This document shows positions 7,497 to 16,684 of a DNA stretch of 52,027 nt, piece after piece. The stretch's first letter is position 1. Each line of letters starts with the position of its first letter. This DNA is from Verrucomicrobiota bacterium (lineage in GTDB: Bacteria; Verrucomicrobiota; Verrucomicrobiia; Chthoniobacterales; JAFAMB01). The stretch lies in NCBI GenBank assembly GCA_019247695.1, contig JAFBAP010000088.1:1-52027 (forward strand). The letters run 5' to 3'. The notes below the pieces were generated by a model. The model saw only the letters and a list, made by a program, of their open reading frames with translations, was not told the origin of the DNA and made no database searches. A program made the position numbers and the translations under genes.

Positions 7497-9017
7497 ATGG
7501 ACGTATGCCAGCCGACTCCGCGGGCGGGTGATCCGTGCGCGATCGTGATCTTCGGTGCGTCGGGGGATCTCACGAAGCGCAAGCTCATCCCGGCGCTCTA
7601 TAACCTGACTTCATACGCGCTTCTGCCGGACAAGTTCAGCATCATCGGGGTTGGTAGGCAGGACTGGTCGGATGCAGCGTTTCGGGATCAGCTGGGCAAA
7701 GACCTTGCCCAGCTGGGCACCCAGCCGGTCGACCCAAAAATATGGGGTTACTTTGAGCAGCGAATGAGTTTCTGCTCAGGCGACTTCGGCGACGATCAGA
7801 CCTATGAATGCCTCAAGGGTTCGCTCGAGCGATCCGAAAAGGAATTGGGCACCGGGGGAAACGTCCTTTTTTACTTTTCGATCCCGCCCGGTTTGTTTGC
7901 CCCAGTGGCCGAGAAGTTGGCTCAGCATGGGCTGACCAGGCAGGAGAAAGGCAATTGGCGGCGGGTGATCATCGAGAAACCGTTCGGCCACGACCTCACG
8001 TCGGCCCGCGAACTTAACGGGCGGCTCACGAGCGTCCTGGAAGAAAACCAGATTTACCGCATCGACCATTACCTGGGCAAAGAGACCGCGCAGAACCTGC
8101 TGATCTTCCGCCTGGGCAACGCGGTATTCGAACCGATCTGGAACCGGCGGTACATTGACCACGTGCAGTTGACGGTGGCGGAGTCGCTCGGCGTGGAGAA
8201 CCGGGGCGCCTTCTACGAGCGGGCCGGCGCGTTCCGGGATGTGATGCAGAACCACATGTTCATGCTGCTGGCGCTGATCGCGATGGAACCGCCGACGTCG
8301 TTGCAGGGGGAAGCCGTGCGAACCGAGAAGGTCAAGGTGCTTGACGCGATCCGTAAACCTTCCGAGGAACAGGTGCTGCGCATGACGGTGCGCGGCCAGT
8401 ACGGCCCGGGAATCATCGACGGCAAACCGGTGCCCGGTTACCGCCAGGAGGCCAACGTGGATCCGCATTCGCTGACGGAGACCTACGCCGCCATCAAGCT
8501 TATGATCGACAACTGGCGCTGGGCCGGGGTGCCGTTCTACTTGCGGACCGGCAAGCATCTGGCCAAGCGCAGCACCAAGATCGTGATACGCTTTAAGATA
8601 CCGCCCCTCGCGCTCTTCGGTGGCGCGGAAAGCGATCCGATCGCGCCTAACTACCTCGTGTTCCACATCCAACCCGACGAAGGCATCGCCTTCCAGGTCC
8701 GAGCCAAGGTACCGGGGCCGACCATCGCGACCAAGGCGGTGCACATGGATTTTGACTACAGCCAGTTCGGGGGCCAAGTGCCGACCACCGGGTATGAAAA
8801 GCTGCTCTACGATTGTATGGTCGGCGACGCCACTTTGTTTCATCGGACCGACATGGTCGAGGCGGCCTGGACGGCGGCCCAGCCGATCCTGGACGCGTGG
8901 GCCGAGCATCCGCCCGACGATTTCCCGAATTACGACGCCGGGTCCTGGGGACCGGCCGCCGCTGATGCCTTGATGGCGCGGGACAACCACCGCTGGTGGT
9001 ACGCCCCGGCGAAATAG
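7497..9017 (+). CDS. zwf: Glucose-6-phosphate 1-dehydrogenase
   Basis: 506 residues, full length. It oxidises glucose 6-phosphate to 6-phosphogluconolactone, reducing NAD(P). The coenzyme motif FGASGDLTKRKL (19-30) and the substrate signature RIDHYLGKE (188-196) are intact. A pgl (lactonase) gene is not present in the window. It is translated just after gnd with a ten-base gap and has an ATG start. Downstream comes a 500-base repeat region. Confidence 0.96.
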   Translation: MDVCQPTPRAGDPCAIVIFGASGDLTKRKLIPALYNLTSYALLPDKFSIIGVGRQDWSDAAFRDQLGKDLAQLGTQPVDPKIWGYFEQRMSFCSGDFGDDQTYECLKGSLERSEKELGTGGNVLFYFSIPPGLFAPVAEKLAQHGLTRQEKGNWRRVIIEKPFGHDLTSARELNGRLTSVLEENQIYRIDHYLGKETAQNLLIFRLGNAVFEPIWNRRYIDHVQLTVAESLGVENRGAFYERAGAFRDVMQNHMFMLLALIAMEPPTSLQGEAVRTEKVKVLDAIRKPSEEQVLRMTVRGQYGPGIIDGKPVPGYRQEANVDPHSLTETYAAIKLMIDNWRWAGVPFYLRTGKHLAKRSTKIVIRFKIPPLALFGGAESDPIAPNYLVFHIQPDEGIAFQVRAKVPGPTIATKAVHMDFDYSQFGGQVPTTGYEKLLYDCMVGDATLFHRTDMVEAAWTAAQPILDAWAEHPPDDFPNYDAGSWGPAAADALMARDNHRWWYAPAK

Positions 9018-9028
9018 CGGCGCAAAGG

Positions 9029-9467
9029 AGAGTTCGGAGTTCGGTCACACGGCGGGCGCAACGGGTGTGGCGGGCACAACGTAAGAGTTCACACGGGCAC
9101 ACCACGGGCACAACGTAAGAGTTCACACGGCGAACACGGAGAGCCACGGCGACCACCGCGGGAAGAGGAAAGAGTTCGGAGTTCGGCGTTCGGAGCGGCA
9201 TCCTGGGTGCCGGCTGCCGCTGTCGAGTCCAGCGTTTGGGATTCTGTTTCTACGTATTCTGCGGATGATTCTGTCTTCCCGCCGTGTGAGCGTGACCTCA
9301 GGGGAGATCGGACCGGGTTCTACGACGCCTCCGAACTCCGAACTCCGAACGCCGAACGCCGAGCCCCGAACTCTTTCCTCTTCCCGCCGTGGTCGCCGTG
9401 GCTCGCCGTGTTCGCCGTGTGAACTCTTACGTTGTGCCCGCCAAATCCGCCGTGCCCGTGGTGTGAC
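9029..9467. repeat. Composite palindromic repeat, full-length copy
   Basis: This fills most of the 501-base gap between zwf and moeB. The left arm runs GGTCACACGGCGGGCGC, then GGCACAACGTAAGAGTTCACACGG (partly duplicated), then a CACGGCGACCAC block, GGGAAGAGGAAAGAG and TTCGGAGTTCGG units. The right arm (about 9327-9467) is its approximate reverse complement. The centre contains TTCTGCGGATGATTCTG, TTCCCGCCGTGTGAGC and GGGGAGATCGGACC, also found in the copies at 14268 and 29455. No protein is convincing here. It lies 11 bases after the zwf stop. Confidence 0.85.
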
Positions 9468-9518
9468 GGCGTTGCTTTTTGAAGACTGCGTGCTTAGCTT
9501 GCCAGCCTCTTGTTGGTT

Positions 9519-10709
9519 ATGGCTGCAAGCATTATCCCGAACGAACGGTTGCACGAAATTCAATTTAGCAACGACGAGATCGCGCGTTACTCCCGGCACC
9601 TCATCATGCCGGAGGTAACGCTTGAGGGTCAGAAGAAACTAAAGGCGGCCAGCATCCTGTGCATTGGGACGGGCGGCCTTGGCTCGCCGATCGCCCTTTA
9701 CCTTGCGGCTGCCGGCATCGGGCGGCTCGGGCTCGTCGATCCTGATGTCGTCGATTTTTCTAACCTGCAACGCCAGATCCTGCACGGAACGGACGACGTC
9801 GGCCGTAAAAAGCTGAACTCGGCCCGTGACCGCATCAAGGAGATCAACCCGAACGTCCAGGTTGACCTGTACGACACCCTGTTCCGGAGTGACAACGCCA
9901 GGGAACTGGTTGCCCCATACGATGTCGTTATCGACGGAACCGACAACTTTCCGACGCGCTATTTGTCGAATGACGTCTGCGTCCTGGCAAAAAAGCCGAA
10001 CGTGTACGGGTCGATATTCCGTTTCGATGGCCAATGCACGGTGTTTGCGCCGCACCTCGGGGGTCCCTGTTACCGGTGCATGTTTCCGGAGCCGCCCCCT
10101 CCGGGCATGGTGCCCAGCTGTGCCGAGGGCGGGGTCCTCGGCGTTCTCCCCGGCATCATCGGGGTGATGCAGGCCATCGAAGCGATCAAGCTTATCCTGG
10201 GGATCGGCGAACCGCTGATCGGACGTTTGGCGAGTTTCGACGCGCTCAAGATGCGTTTTCGGGAGTTTACCATCCGGCGGGATCCCCAGTGCCCCCTGTG
10301 CGGTGAGCATCCGACCATCCACGATCTCATTGATTATGAACAATTCTGCGGGTTACCTCAGGCGGAAGAGGAGAACGCCAGGGAAATGCAGGTGCCGACG
10401 ATCGAGGCGCGCGAACTCAAGGCGAAACTGGACCGCAACGAGCCCTTCGTGCTGATCGACGTGCGCGAGCCGTACGAGTATGAGATCTGTCACATCCCGG
10501 GCTCGCGCCTGATTCCGCTCGGCGAACTGCCGGCGCGTCTCAGTGAACTCGACAGCGCGGACGACATCATTCTTCAATGCAAGAGCGGGGCGCGCAGCGC
10601 CCGCGCCTTGCACATCCTGCAGGAGGCGGGCTTCAAGAAACTGAATAACCTTGAAGGCGGCATCATTGCGTGGGCGGAGCAGGTTGATCCTTCCGTGCCG
10701 AAATATTGA
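9519..10709 (+). CDS. moeB: MoeB/ThiF-type sulfur-carrier adenylyltransferase with rhodanese domain
   Basis: 396 residues from the ATG at 9519; TTG codons upstream are less likely. The N-terminal E1-like domain has YSRHLIMPEV, nucleotide-binding GTGGLGSP, paired zinc cysteines (CYRC and CPLC) and SCAEGGVLGVLPG. The C-terminal rhodanese domain (about 295-396) has the active Cys in LQCKSGARS. The E1 domain adenylates the C-terminal glycine of a small sulfur carrier (MoaD or ThiS type) and the rhodanese supplies sulfur, as in MoeZ/MOCS3. No carrier gene is adjacent, so molybdopterin, thiamin, cysteine or tRNA thiolation remain possible. Confidence 0.88.
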   Translation: MAASIIPNERLHEIQFSNDEIARYSRHLIMPEVTLEGQKKLKAASILCIGTGGLGSPIALYLAAAGIGRLGLVDPDVVDFSNLQRQILHGTDDVGRKKLNSARDRIKEINPNVQVDLYDTLFRSDNARELVAPYDVVIDGTDNFPTRYLSNDVCVLAKKPNVYGSIFRFDGQCTVFAPHLGGPCYRCMFPEPPPPGMVPSCAEGGVLGVLPGIIGVMQAIEAIKLILGIGEPLIGRLASFDALKMRFREFTIRRDPQCPLCGEHPTIHDLIDYEQFCGLPQAEEENAREMQVPTIEARELKAKLDRNEPFVLIDVREPYEYEICHIPGSRLIPLGELPARLSELDSADDIILQCKSGARSARALHILQEAGFKKLNNLEGGIIAWAEQVDPSVPKY

Positions 10710-10739
10710 GCCGGCGAATTCAGCCTTAACAAATGGGCT

Positions 10740-11033
10740 TTGGTTTTGAACCCGCCTGTTGCTGATGACGGGGTTGCAACCCCGGATCCCGGGTTGATCG
10801 CGATCCTGAGGTGCCCGGTGACCCGGTCCGGGTTGCGGTGGGCTGAACCGGAAGAACTGGCCCGGGCACAGCGCGCAATGGCCGCCCGCGCCTTGAAAAC
10901 GCGGGTGGCAGGCGAGCAAATTCTACCGTTCGAGCATTGTTTGGTTTGCGAAACGGGCGAAATCTGCTACCCCGTTCGCGACGACTTACCTTTTCTCGTC
11001 CCAGAAGAAGCGTTTCACCTGCCCCCGGCTTGA
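10740..11033 (+). CDS. Trm112/UPF0434-like small zinc-ribbon protein
   Basis: About 97 residues from a TTG at 10740; no in-frame ATG is available, so the start is uncertain. The core LIAILRCPVTRSGLRW resembles the Trm112/YcaR family (normally ILxCPxCxGxL, here with the second Cys replaced by Arg). A second pair, CLVCETGEICYPVRDDLPFLV, includes the family's YPI-DGIP-like segment. Trm112-like proteins act as small activators of methyltransferases. The gene lies 30 bases downstream of moeB on the same strand. Confidence 0.7.
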   Translation: MVLNPPVADDGVATPDPGLIAILRCPVTRSGLRWAEPEELARAQRAMAARALKTRVAGEQILPFEHCLVCETGEICYPVRDDLPFLVPEEAFHLPPA

Positions 11034-11073
11034 TTCATTCCGTGTATCCGAGCCCGGCGCCCATCACCCCCGT

Positions 11074-11823
11074 ATGGCCAAGGACGAAAAACTGCAAAAC
11101 CGGTACATAATTCTTGACGAGCTGGATCAGAACAAGTCCGTCGACCAGGACGAATACAAGGAAAAGCTCAAGGACTACCAATTACGGATGCTGAACCTGC
11201 AACGGGTTCTCATGGATTCAAAACACAACGTGGTCGTGGTTGTGGAAGGACCCGATGCGGCGGGAAAAGGAGGCGCGATCAAGCGGCTGGTGGAAAAGCT
11301 GGATCCGCGCGGTTACCGGGTTTATTCCATCGTCAAACCGACGGATGAAGAGTACCGGCACCACTACATGTGGCGGTTCTGGAACAAGCTGCCTGCCTAT
11401 GGCCGGATTGCGATCTTTGACCGGTCCTGGTACGGGCGCCTTCTGGTGGAACGGGTCGAGGCTTTTGCGACGACTCACGAATGGAAGCGTGCCTATCGTG
11501 AAATCAACGACTTTGAACGTTTGCTCACCGACGACGGCACCGTGATCGTCAAGCTCTACCTTCATATCGACAAGGATGAACAGCTGAAACGGTTTCGGGT
11601 GCGGGAGGCCGACCCGTTAAAGCACTGGAAGATCACCGAGGAAGACTGGCGTAACCGGCGCAAGTGGGAGCGCCATAACGAGGCGGCACAGGAAATGTTC
11701 GCACAAACGTCGCCGCCGCACGCCCCCTGGACGGTGGTTGCAGCGAATTACAAATGGTACGCGCGTCTGAAGGTGCTGAAGACAACGCTCAGGGCAGTCG
11801 AGGCCCTGGACCTTAAAAGTTAG
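11074..11823 (+). CDS. ppk2: Polyphosphate kinase 2 family protein
   Basis: 249 residues. PPK2 transfers phosphate between polyphosphate and nucleotides in the cytosol. Walker A GPDAAGKGG (59-67), the FDRSWYGR Walker B/lid motif (115-122) and the KLYLHIDKDEQLKRFR and WKITEEDW segments are clear. It is a single-domain enzyme; assignment to class I (nucleoside diphosphate), II or III (monophosphate) needs a phylogeny. It follows the Trm112-like gene by 40 bases. It stands apart from any ppk1 or ppx gene here. Confidence 0.9.
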   Translation: MAKDEKLQNRYIILDELDQNKSVDQDEYKEKLKDYQLRMLNLQRVLMDSKHNVVVVVEGPDAAGKGGAIKRLVEKLDPRGYRVYSIVKPTDEEYRHHYMWRFWNKLPAYGRIAIFDRSWYGRLLVERVEAFATTHEWKRAYREINDFERLLTDDGTVIVKLYLHIDKDEQLKRFRVREADPLKHWKITEEDWRNRRKWERHNEAAQEMFAQTSPPHAPWTVVAANYKWYARLKVLKTTLRAVEALDLKS

Positions 11824-11870
11824 CTTTGGCCGCTGCGGCGTGCGGCACTTCCCTTTTCCCACGGACCGCG

Positions 11871-12842
11871 ATGATTACGTCTGCCAAAAACTATTCTGCC
11901 CCGATCGTTTACGGTTGCATGATGATCGGCGGCGCGTTTGACGCCGCCCCGCTTGATGGCGCCCAGCGGAAGAAGGGCCGGGCGGCGATTGAGGCTGCCT
12001 TGGAATGCGACATCAATTTCTTCGACCACGCCGACTTTTACTGTTACGGGAAATCGGAAACGATTTTCGGCGAGTTTCTACGGGATCACGCCGGTGAACG
12101 GGACCGCTTGGTCGTCCAGAGCAAGTGCGGCATCATTCTACCCGATCAGCCCGAGAAAGGGTTGCCGGGCCGTTTCGACTTGAGCTACCAGCACATCATG
12201 GAGGCCGTCGAGGGCAGCCTGGCGCGTTTGCAGACCGATTACCTCGATGTGCTCCTGCTCCATCGTCCGGACCCGCTGGTTGAACCTGAAGAAGTCGCGC
12301 GCGCGTTCGACGACCTGCACCGCAGGGGCCGGGTGCGTTCCTTTGGCGTGAGCAACCATTCGCCTGCACAAATCGAATTGCTGCAGGCCTACGTCGACCA
12401 TCCGCTGCGCTTCAATCAGATCGAGTACAATCCGCTCCACACCGTACTGCACGATGCGGCCATTCACGCCAATATGCGCCGCCCGGAGTACGGCAATCCC
12501 GGTGAAGGTATCATCGAGTATTGCCGGATGCATGATATTCAGCTCCAAGCGTGGGCGCCCTTGGCAAAGGGGCTTCTCACCGGAAAAGCCGATTCGGCCG
12601 AAGTTGAGCCCCGGGTCAGGCGGGCCGCCGATTACGTTGCCAAGCTGGCCGGTGAATGGGGCGTCAGCCGGGAAGCCGTGGTCATCGGCTGGGTCCTCCG
12701 GCATCCGGCGCGCATCCAGCCGGTCGTAGGCACAACCAATCCCGATCGTCTGCGTTCGGCTTGCGAAGCGCTCCAGCTGAACTTCAGCCGTGAGGAATGG
12801 TACCAGCTATACACGGTGGCAATGGGCCACCGGGTTCCGTAA
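11871..12842 (+). CDS. Aldo/keto reductase (YdhF-like)
   Basis: 323 residues from the ATG at 11871. The AKR barrel residues are recognisable: FDHADFYCYGKSE supplies the Asp and Tyr, QSKCGI the Lys and NHSPAQ the following region. The GWVLRHPARIQPVVGTTNPDRL segment matches the NADPH-binding C-terminus. The Y-C-Y-G insertion resembles the YdhF subgroup. It reduces carbonyl compounds with NADPH; the substrate is unknown. It starts 48 bases after ppk2 and is probably in the same transcript. Confidence 0.88.
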   Translation: MITSAKNYSAPIVYGCMMIGGAFDAAPLDGAQRKKGRAAIEAALECDINFFDHADFYCYGKSETIFGEFLRDHAGERDRLVVQSKCGIILPDQPEKGLPGRFDLSYQHIMEAVEGSLARLQTDYLDVLLLHRPDPLVEPEEVARAFDDLHRRGRVRSFGVSNHSPAQIELLQAYVDHPLRFNQIEYNPLHTVLHDAAIHANMRRPEYGNPGEGIIEYCRMHDIQLQAWAPLAKGLLTGKADSAEVEPRVRRAADYVAKLAGEWGVSREAVVIGWVLRHPARIQPVVGTTNPDRLRSACEALQLNFSREEWYQLYTVAMGHRVP

Positions 12843-12958
12843 GCACCCGGACGAGTTGGGCCGCGGTGCCCCCGCCTGCGCGCGCCGGGCGAGCATCCGC
12901 GCCTGGGTCGGATCGATCCGGCCTTGATCCGGGACGCACCACCGGCGATTCAGTACGG

Positions 12959-14215
12959 ATGCGCAGGATGTTGGTGCTGGCGGTCGTTGCGGCCGCGGTC
13001 GCGGGCGGTCAACCCGGCCGGGTGCGAGCGGAGAACGCTCGGGACTATGCCGTCGCCGGGGTGGAGATGGTCAGGGCCGGCAAAGACCGGGAGGCTCTGG
13101 ACGACTTCACCAAAGCGATTCAACTCGCCCCCGGCGACGCGATGCACTACCGAAACCGGGCCGCGCTATACGGCCGGATGGGGGCCTGGGACAAAGCCGC
13201 GCAGGATTACACGACGGCGTTGAATCTGCAGAACGATCCCGGGGTGCAATTCAACCGTGGGTACAGCTACCTGCAGGTTGGCAGAGGCGACGATGCGCTG
13301 AAAGATTTTGAGGCCGTGCTTAGGCAGCAACCGGATAACGAGCGTGCCCTGCGGCTTCATGCGTACCTCCTGGCAGCGCGAAAGGAGCCGGAAAAGGCCA
13401 TCGATGATTATGATAGACTTCTGGCCAGGAACCCGGACGACGCCGCGGTTTTGAAGGCCCGTGCAGATGCGTTCCTGGCAATGGGGCAACCGGACCGGGC
13501 GATTGCTGACGACACGCAGGCAGTCAAGCTGAACCCGCAGGACGCTGAGGCTCAATCGGCGCTGGCGACGGCGTGTTTGCGGGCCGGCGACAAGGTACGG
13601 GCCTTGGAAGCGCTCGATGCCGTGCTCCGGGCAAAGCCGGACGACGTCGACGCCCTGATCCGGCGTGCCCGGCTTCAATACGAGCGGGAACAGTTCGCCG
13701 CCGCCGCCGCGGCCTACACGACGGCGATCGGGCTCAAACCGGCCGAGGCCGAGCTTTATTCCGGCCGCGGGTACGCCCGGCTCAAGCAAGGGGATAAACC
13801 CGGTGCCCTGGCTGACTTCAACAAAGCCGTCGAACTTGATCCGAACCGGCCGGCCTATCACACGACGAGAATCTACCTTTATGAATCATTGGGTGAAACG
13901 GAAAAGGCAATTGAGGATCTCGGCCGCATGCTGGCCCTTAAACCGGATGATCCGCAACTGCGCCTGCACCGCGGCGACCTTTGCCTGAAAGCGAATCAGC
14001 CGGACGCAGCTTTGGCGGATTATGATTCGATTCTCCGCGCTGACCCCGGCAACGTTTCCGCCTTGGCCGGCAAAGGCCAGGCGCTGGCGCAGAAAGGCGA
14101 CCGGCGCGCCGGAGCCGAACAATTACAGAAGGCGTTGGGCACGGCCAAAGATCCGAAACAACAGGACGAAATCCGGCAAAAGCTGCGGGCCCTCGGGGTC
14201 GGACCTCTGCTCTGA
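12959..14215 (+). CDS. Secreted tetratricopeptide-repeat protein
   Basis: 418 residues from the ATG at 12959, chosen because it gives a signal peptide (MRRM, then a Val/Ala-rich core, cleavage near VRAEN). The mature part is about ten to eleven consecutive 34-residue TPR units, such as DFTKAIQLAPGDAMHYRNRA and ADFNKAVELDPNRPAYHTTR. TPR solenoids mediate protein contacts; a periplasmic scaffold is the likely role. A longer upstream reading would overlap the aldo/keto reductase end and is less likely. Its stop is followed after one base by AATGCCACAAATG. Confidence 0.85.
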   Translation: MRRMLVLAVVAAAVAGGQPGRVRAENARDYAVAGVEMVRAGKDREALDDFTKAIQLAPGDAMHYRNRAALYGRMGAWDKAAQDYTTALNLQNDPGVQFNRGYSYLQVGRGDDALKDFEAVLRQQPDNERALRLHAYLLAARKEPEKAIDDYDRLLARNPDDAAVLKARADAFLAMGQPDRAIADDTQAVKLNPQDAEAQSALATACLRAGDKVRALEALDAVLRAKPDDVDALIRRARLQYEREQFAAAAAAYTTAIGLKPAEAELYSGRGYARLKQGDKPGALADFNKAVELDPNRPAYHTTRIYLYESLGETEKAIEDLGRMLALKPDDPQLRLHRGDLCLKANQPDAALADYDSILRADPGNVSALAGKGQALAQKGDRRAGAEQLQKALGTAKDPKQQDEIRQKLRALGVGPLL

Positions 14216-14740
14216 AAATGCCACAAATGAAGACGTGGCGGGTAACGAGTAACGGGTAACGGGTAACGGGTGTCGGTCACACGGCGGGCACAGCGGGTTT
14301 GGCGGGCACAACGTAGGAGTTCACACGGCGAACACGGCGGGAAGAGGGGGAAAGAGTTCGGGGTTCGGAGCTCGGCGTTCGGAACGGCAGAGAACGCCAC
14401 AAATGACACTGGGTGGCGGGTGCCGGGTAAGAGAGACGCTATATCCGTCGTATGCCCCCTAATCTGTGTAATCTGTGGATGTTTTCTCTTTTCTGCGTTC
14501 TTCTGCGTGTTCTGCGGATGATTCCTGTCTTCCCGCTGGGTGAGCCTGACCCCCTGGGGAGATCGGACCTGATTCTACGCTGCCTCCGAACTCCGAGCTC
14601 CGAACCCCGAACTCTTTCCCCCTCTTCCCGCCGTGGTCGCCGTGGTCGCCGTGGCTCGCCGTGTGAACTCTTACCCCGTGCCCGCCGAACCCGCTGTGCC
14701 CGCCGTGTGACCGACACCTTTCTCCAGTTGTGGCATTCTC
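14216..14740. repeat. Nested repeat element between convergent genes
   Basis: The whole gap is repeat. The outer ends are AATGCCACAAATG (14217-14229) one base after the TPR stop and its inverted, slightly changed copy (14725-14737) three bases from the doxX stop. Next inside are GGGTAAC heptamers (about 14238-14265). Then comes a full composite palindrome (about 14268-14712) with GGTCACACGGCGGGCAC at the left end and its complement at the right. An extra CCACAAATG lies at 14397. The centre repeats TTCTGCGTTCTTCTGCG and GGGGAGATCGGACC. The layers suggest one repeat inserted inside another. Confidence 0.85.
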
Positions 14741-15142
14741 CTAACTGCCGTCAATGCTGTACTTGCCCGGGCCGACAAAGGCCAGCAGCACGAATATAAA
14801 CAACATTTCCAGCGGCCGGGAATACTCCTCAAAATGGTGGGTGGCATGCAGCACGGACATAAAGGCCACGAACATGGTGAAGGCGATAAAACTGCACGCC
14901 GGCCGGAACAGAAGCCCCAGGATCAGCAGGACACCGCCGAAGCACTCAGAAAGGCTCGCCAGCAGGCCCCAGGCCAGCGGCAAAAAGCTGATGCCGAGGT
15001 TGGTCATGGCGTGGCCTAGCCTGATCCACATCGGCGCGCCGCCGGCGAGCTTGGGCCAGCCATGCAGCACGTACATGACTCCCAGGCCCAGACGACCGAC
15101 TAACAGGCCGAAATCAGAGTATTTGCTCAGGAAACTCAACAT
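14741..15142 (-). CDS. DoxX family membrane protein
   Basis: 133 residues from the ATG at 15142; an upstream reading to 15232 is possible. There are four hydrophobic segments and the DoxX signature region LGVMYVLHGWPKLAGG near residues 20-35. A second core segment is LLASLSECFGGVLLILGLLFRPA, containing the conserved Glu and Gly residues. DoxX proteins are small inner-membrane proteins often linked to thiol or sulfur redox; the exact function is not established. It is convergent with the TPR gene. Confidence 0.85.
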   Translation of the reverse strand: MLSFLSKYSDFGLLVGRLGLGVMYVLHGWPKLAGGAPMWIRLGHAMTNLGISFLPLAWGLLASLSECFGGVLLILGLLFRPACSFIAFTMFVAFMSVLHATHHFEEYSRPLEMLFIFVLLAFVGPGKYSIDGS

Positions 15143-15245
15143 GACTCGATCAAGTAACGATTTTCGGTGTGGGACATGGTCTTCCCACCCGGCGGGGAAG
15201 GGTGGCCTGCCACAGAAGGCCGAGGAGTTCAATTGAGCGTCCTGA

Positions 15246-15896
15246 TTACGGTTCCCGCCCGGATGCGACCGCCGGCGGGTTGCTGTTGCTGCTTGCGCTG
15301 CCGATCCTTTCGGCCGCTATCTCGGCTGGAAAGACTTCAAACCGGGCCAACGCTTGCTGCACCCGGGCGAGCGGCAGACCGACCACATTTTCGAACGAGC
15401 CTTCCACTCGCTCGATCACGAGTTCCGCGGCCGATTGGGCCGCGTAAGCACCCGCCTTGTCAAGCGGGTCAATCAGGGCGTGATAGCGTGAAATCTGCGC
15501 GTCCGACAGCGGCTTCAGGGTGACGTACGTCAGTTCCGCATCAACCACGGCTTTGCGGTCCGCGTGGCAAACCACGCAAAAAGCTGTTACGACGAGGTGC
15601 GTCTTTCCCGCTAATTCTTTCAGCATCGCTGCAGCCGAGTCGAGGTCTGCGGGTTTGCCGAAAGTCTTGTTTTCCAGGGCTACGACGGTATCGGCGCCGA
15701 GTACCACCGCGTGAGGATGCTCCTGTGCGACCTGGCGCGCCTTGAGCCCGGCATTTAGCAGGGTGAGTTCGCATGGGGAGAAGTGCGCCGAGTCCGATTC
15801 CTGGACGCGACTCGGGCGGACCTCGACGCGGTAACCGGCGCGCCGAAGGAGATCGGAGCGCCTGGGCGACGTGGAAGCGAGGATGAAAGGCTTCAC
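15246..15896 (-). CDS. maf: Maf-like nucleoside triphosphate pyrophosphatase
   Basis: 216 residues. Maf proteins hydrolyse dTTP, UTP and modified nucleotides to monophosphates, a house-cleaning role tied to septum control. Motifs visible are ILASTSPRRSDLLRRAG (5-21), VVLGADTVV (64-72) with the catalytic Asp, and the YHALIDPLDKAGAYAAQ segment. The Ser/Ala/Pro-rich tail of about 25 residues extends past the usual end. It starts inside the end of the DUF4412-like gene (ATGA overlap) and is probably translationally coupled to it. Confidence 0.92.
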   Translation of the reverse strand: MKPFILASTSPRRSDLLRRAGYRVEVRPSRVQESDSAHFSPCELTLLNAGLKARQVAQEHPHAVVLGADTVVALENKTFGKPADLDSAAAMLKELAGKTHLVVTAFCVVCHADRKAVVDAELTYVTLKPLSDAQISRYHALIDPLDKAGAYAAQSAAELVIERVEGSFENVVGLPLARVQQALARFEVFPAEIAAERIGSASSNSNPPAVASGREP

Positions 15897-16621
15897 TTCT
15901 GGGTAGTGGGTGACGGTTTGGTAATACCTGCCGGTGACGGCGACGGCGACGATGCCGGGCTGGGCGCAGCGTTCATCTGCAGTTCCTGATAACCGTCCGG
16001 GATCGCAAAATCAGCATCGTTGATGGCGGTCTCTTGTACTGAAACAATCGTCGTGACCACCTTCTGGCCCATCACCTCGACCGTGGTGCGGATCGGCAGG
16101 CCGGGGAATTTATCGGGCGGGAGCGCAAGCGGACGAAACGCCTCCATACCAGGACCATTCTGTACGTTGTAAAGGACGGTAACCAGTTGCTGATAATTTT
16201 TGAAGTCTTTATCGATGGCGACCGTGTTGTGAACGCCGTTCAGGTCGTAGGTATACTCCTCGGTCGGGTAACCATTGATTGTTTCCTGTTTGCCGGTCGG
16301 TTTCAATTCCACTCCCGCCGGGTTGTCGGCTTGGTTGCCCAGCATGTTTTTCATGGCGTTAGCCTGGGCAACCATCTGCTCTTTGCTGATCTTGATGAAT
16401 GCCTTTTGCGGATGAATCAGCACCACCGTTTCGCCCGTGTTGGAATCCATGATGGCGCTCGACTGTTCCGTCGCGTCCACCCGGCATTTCCCGTCCTTCA
16501 GCTTAAGCGTGATATTTTCGTTCTGGCCTGCGTTCTCGACGGTTTGCGTGATGACGTAGTCGGCGCGTGCCCCTGTGGCGAGGGCAACAACCGTCCAGGC
16601 AAGGAAGAATAAGGGTTTCAT
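15893..16621 (-). CDS. Secreted DUF4412-like protein
   Basis: 242 residues. A signal peptide (MKPLFFLAWTVVALATGARA) is followed by a beta-rich domain: YVITQTVENAG, LKDGKCRVDATEQSSAIMDS, MNPYPTEEYTYD-like segment at about 115-125, and a C-terminal DADFAIPDGYQEL. This pattern fits DUF4412, a periplasmic domain of unknown function. The tail after residue 218 is rich in Ser and Pro (low complexity). It lies between the GT39 gene (63-base gap) and maf (4-base overlap). Confidence 0.7.
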   Translation of the reverse strand: MKPLFFLAWTVVALATGARADYVITQTVENAGQNENITLKLKDGKCRVDATEQSSAIMDSNTGETVVLIHPQKAFIKISKEQMVAQANAMKNMLGNQADNPAGVELKPTGKQETINGYPTEEYTYDLNGVHNTVAIDKDFKNYQQLVTVLYNVQNGPGMEAFRPLALPPDKFPGLPIRTTVEVMGQKVVTTIVSVQETAINDADFAIPDGYQELQMNAAPSPASSPSPSPAGITKPSPTTQK

Positions 16622-16684
16622 CGAAAGGAGACAAAACGTAGCCCGTATCCCCGAGGTGACGCAAGGAGAGCTGATCGTGCCGGG

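Noticed and set aside
7776-8990. 404-codon open frame on the minus strand opposite zwf
   Set aside because: It is the antisense shadow of a highly conserved zwf gene in GC-rich DNA. It is rich in His, Arg and Gly without domain pattern.
9029-9467. Small open frames inside the composite repeat (71-158 codons)
   Set aside because: Translations are repeats of Ser-Ser-Glu-Phe and Pro-Asn-Ser types from GAGTTCGG units. They recur in all copies at different frames.
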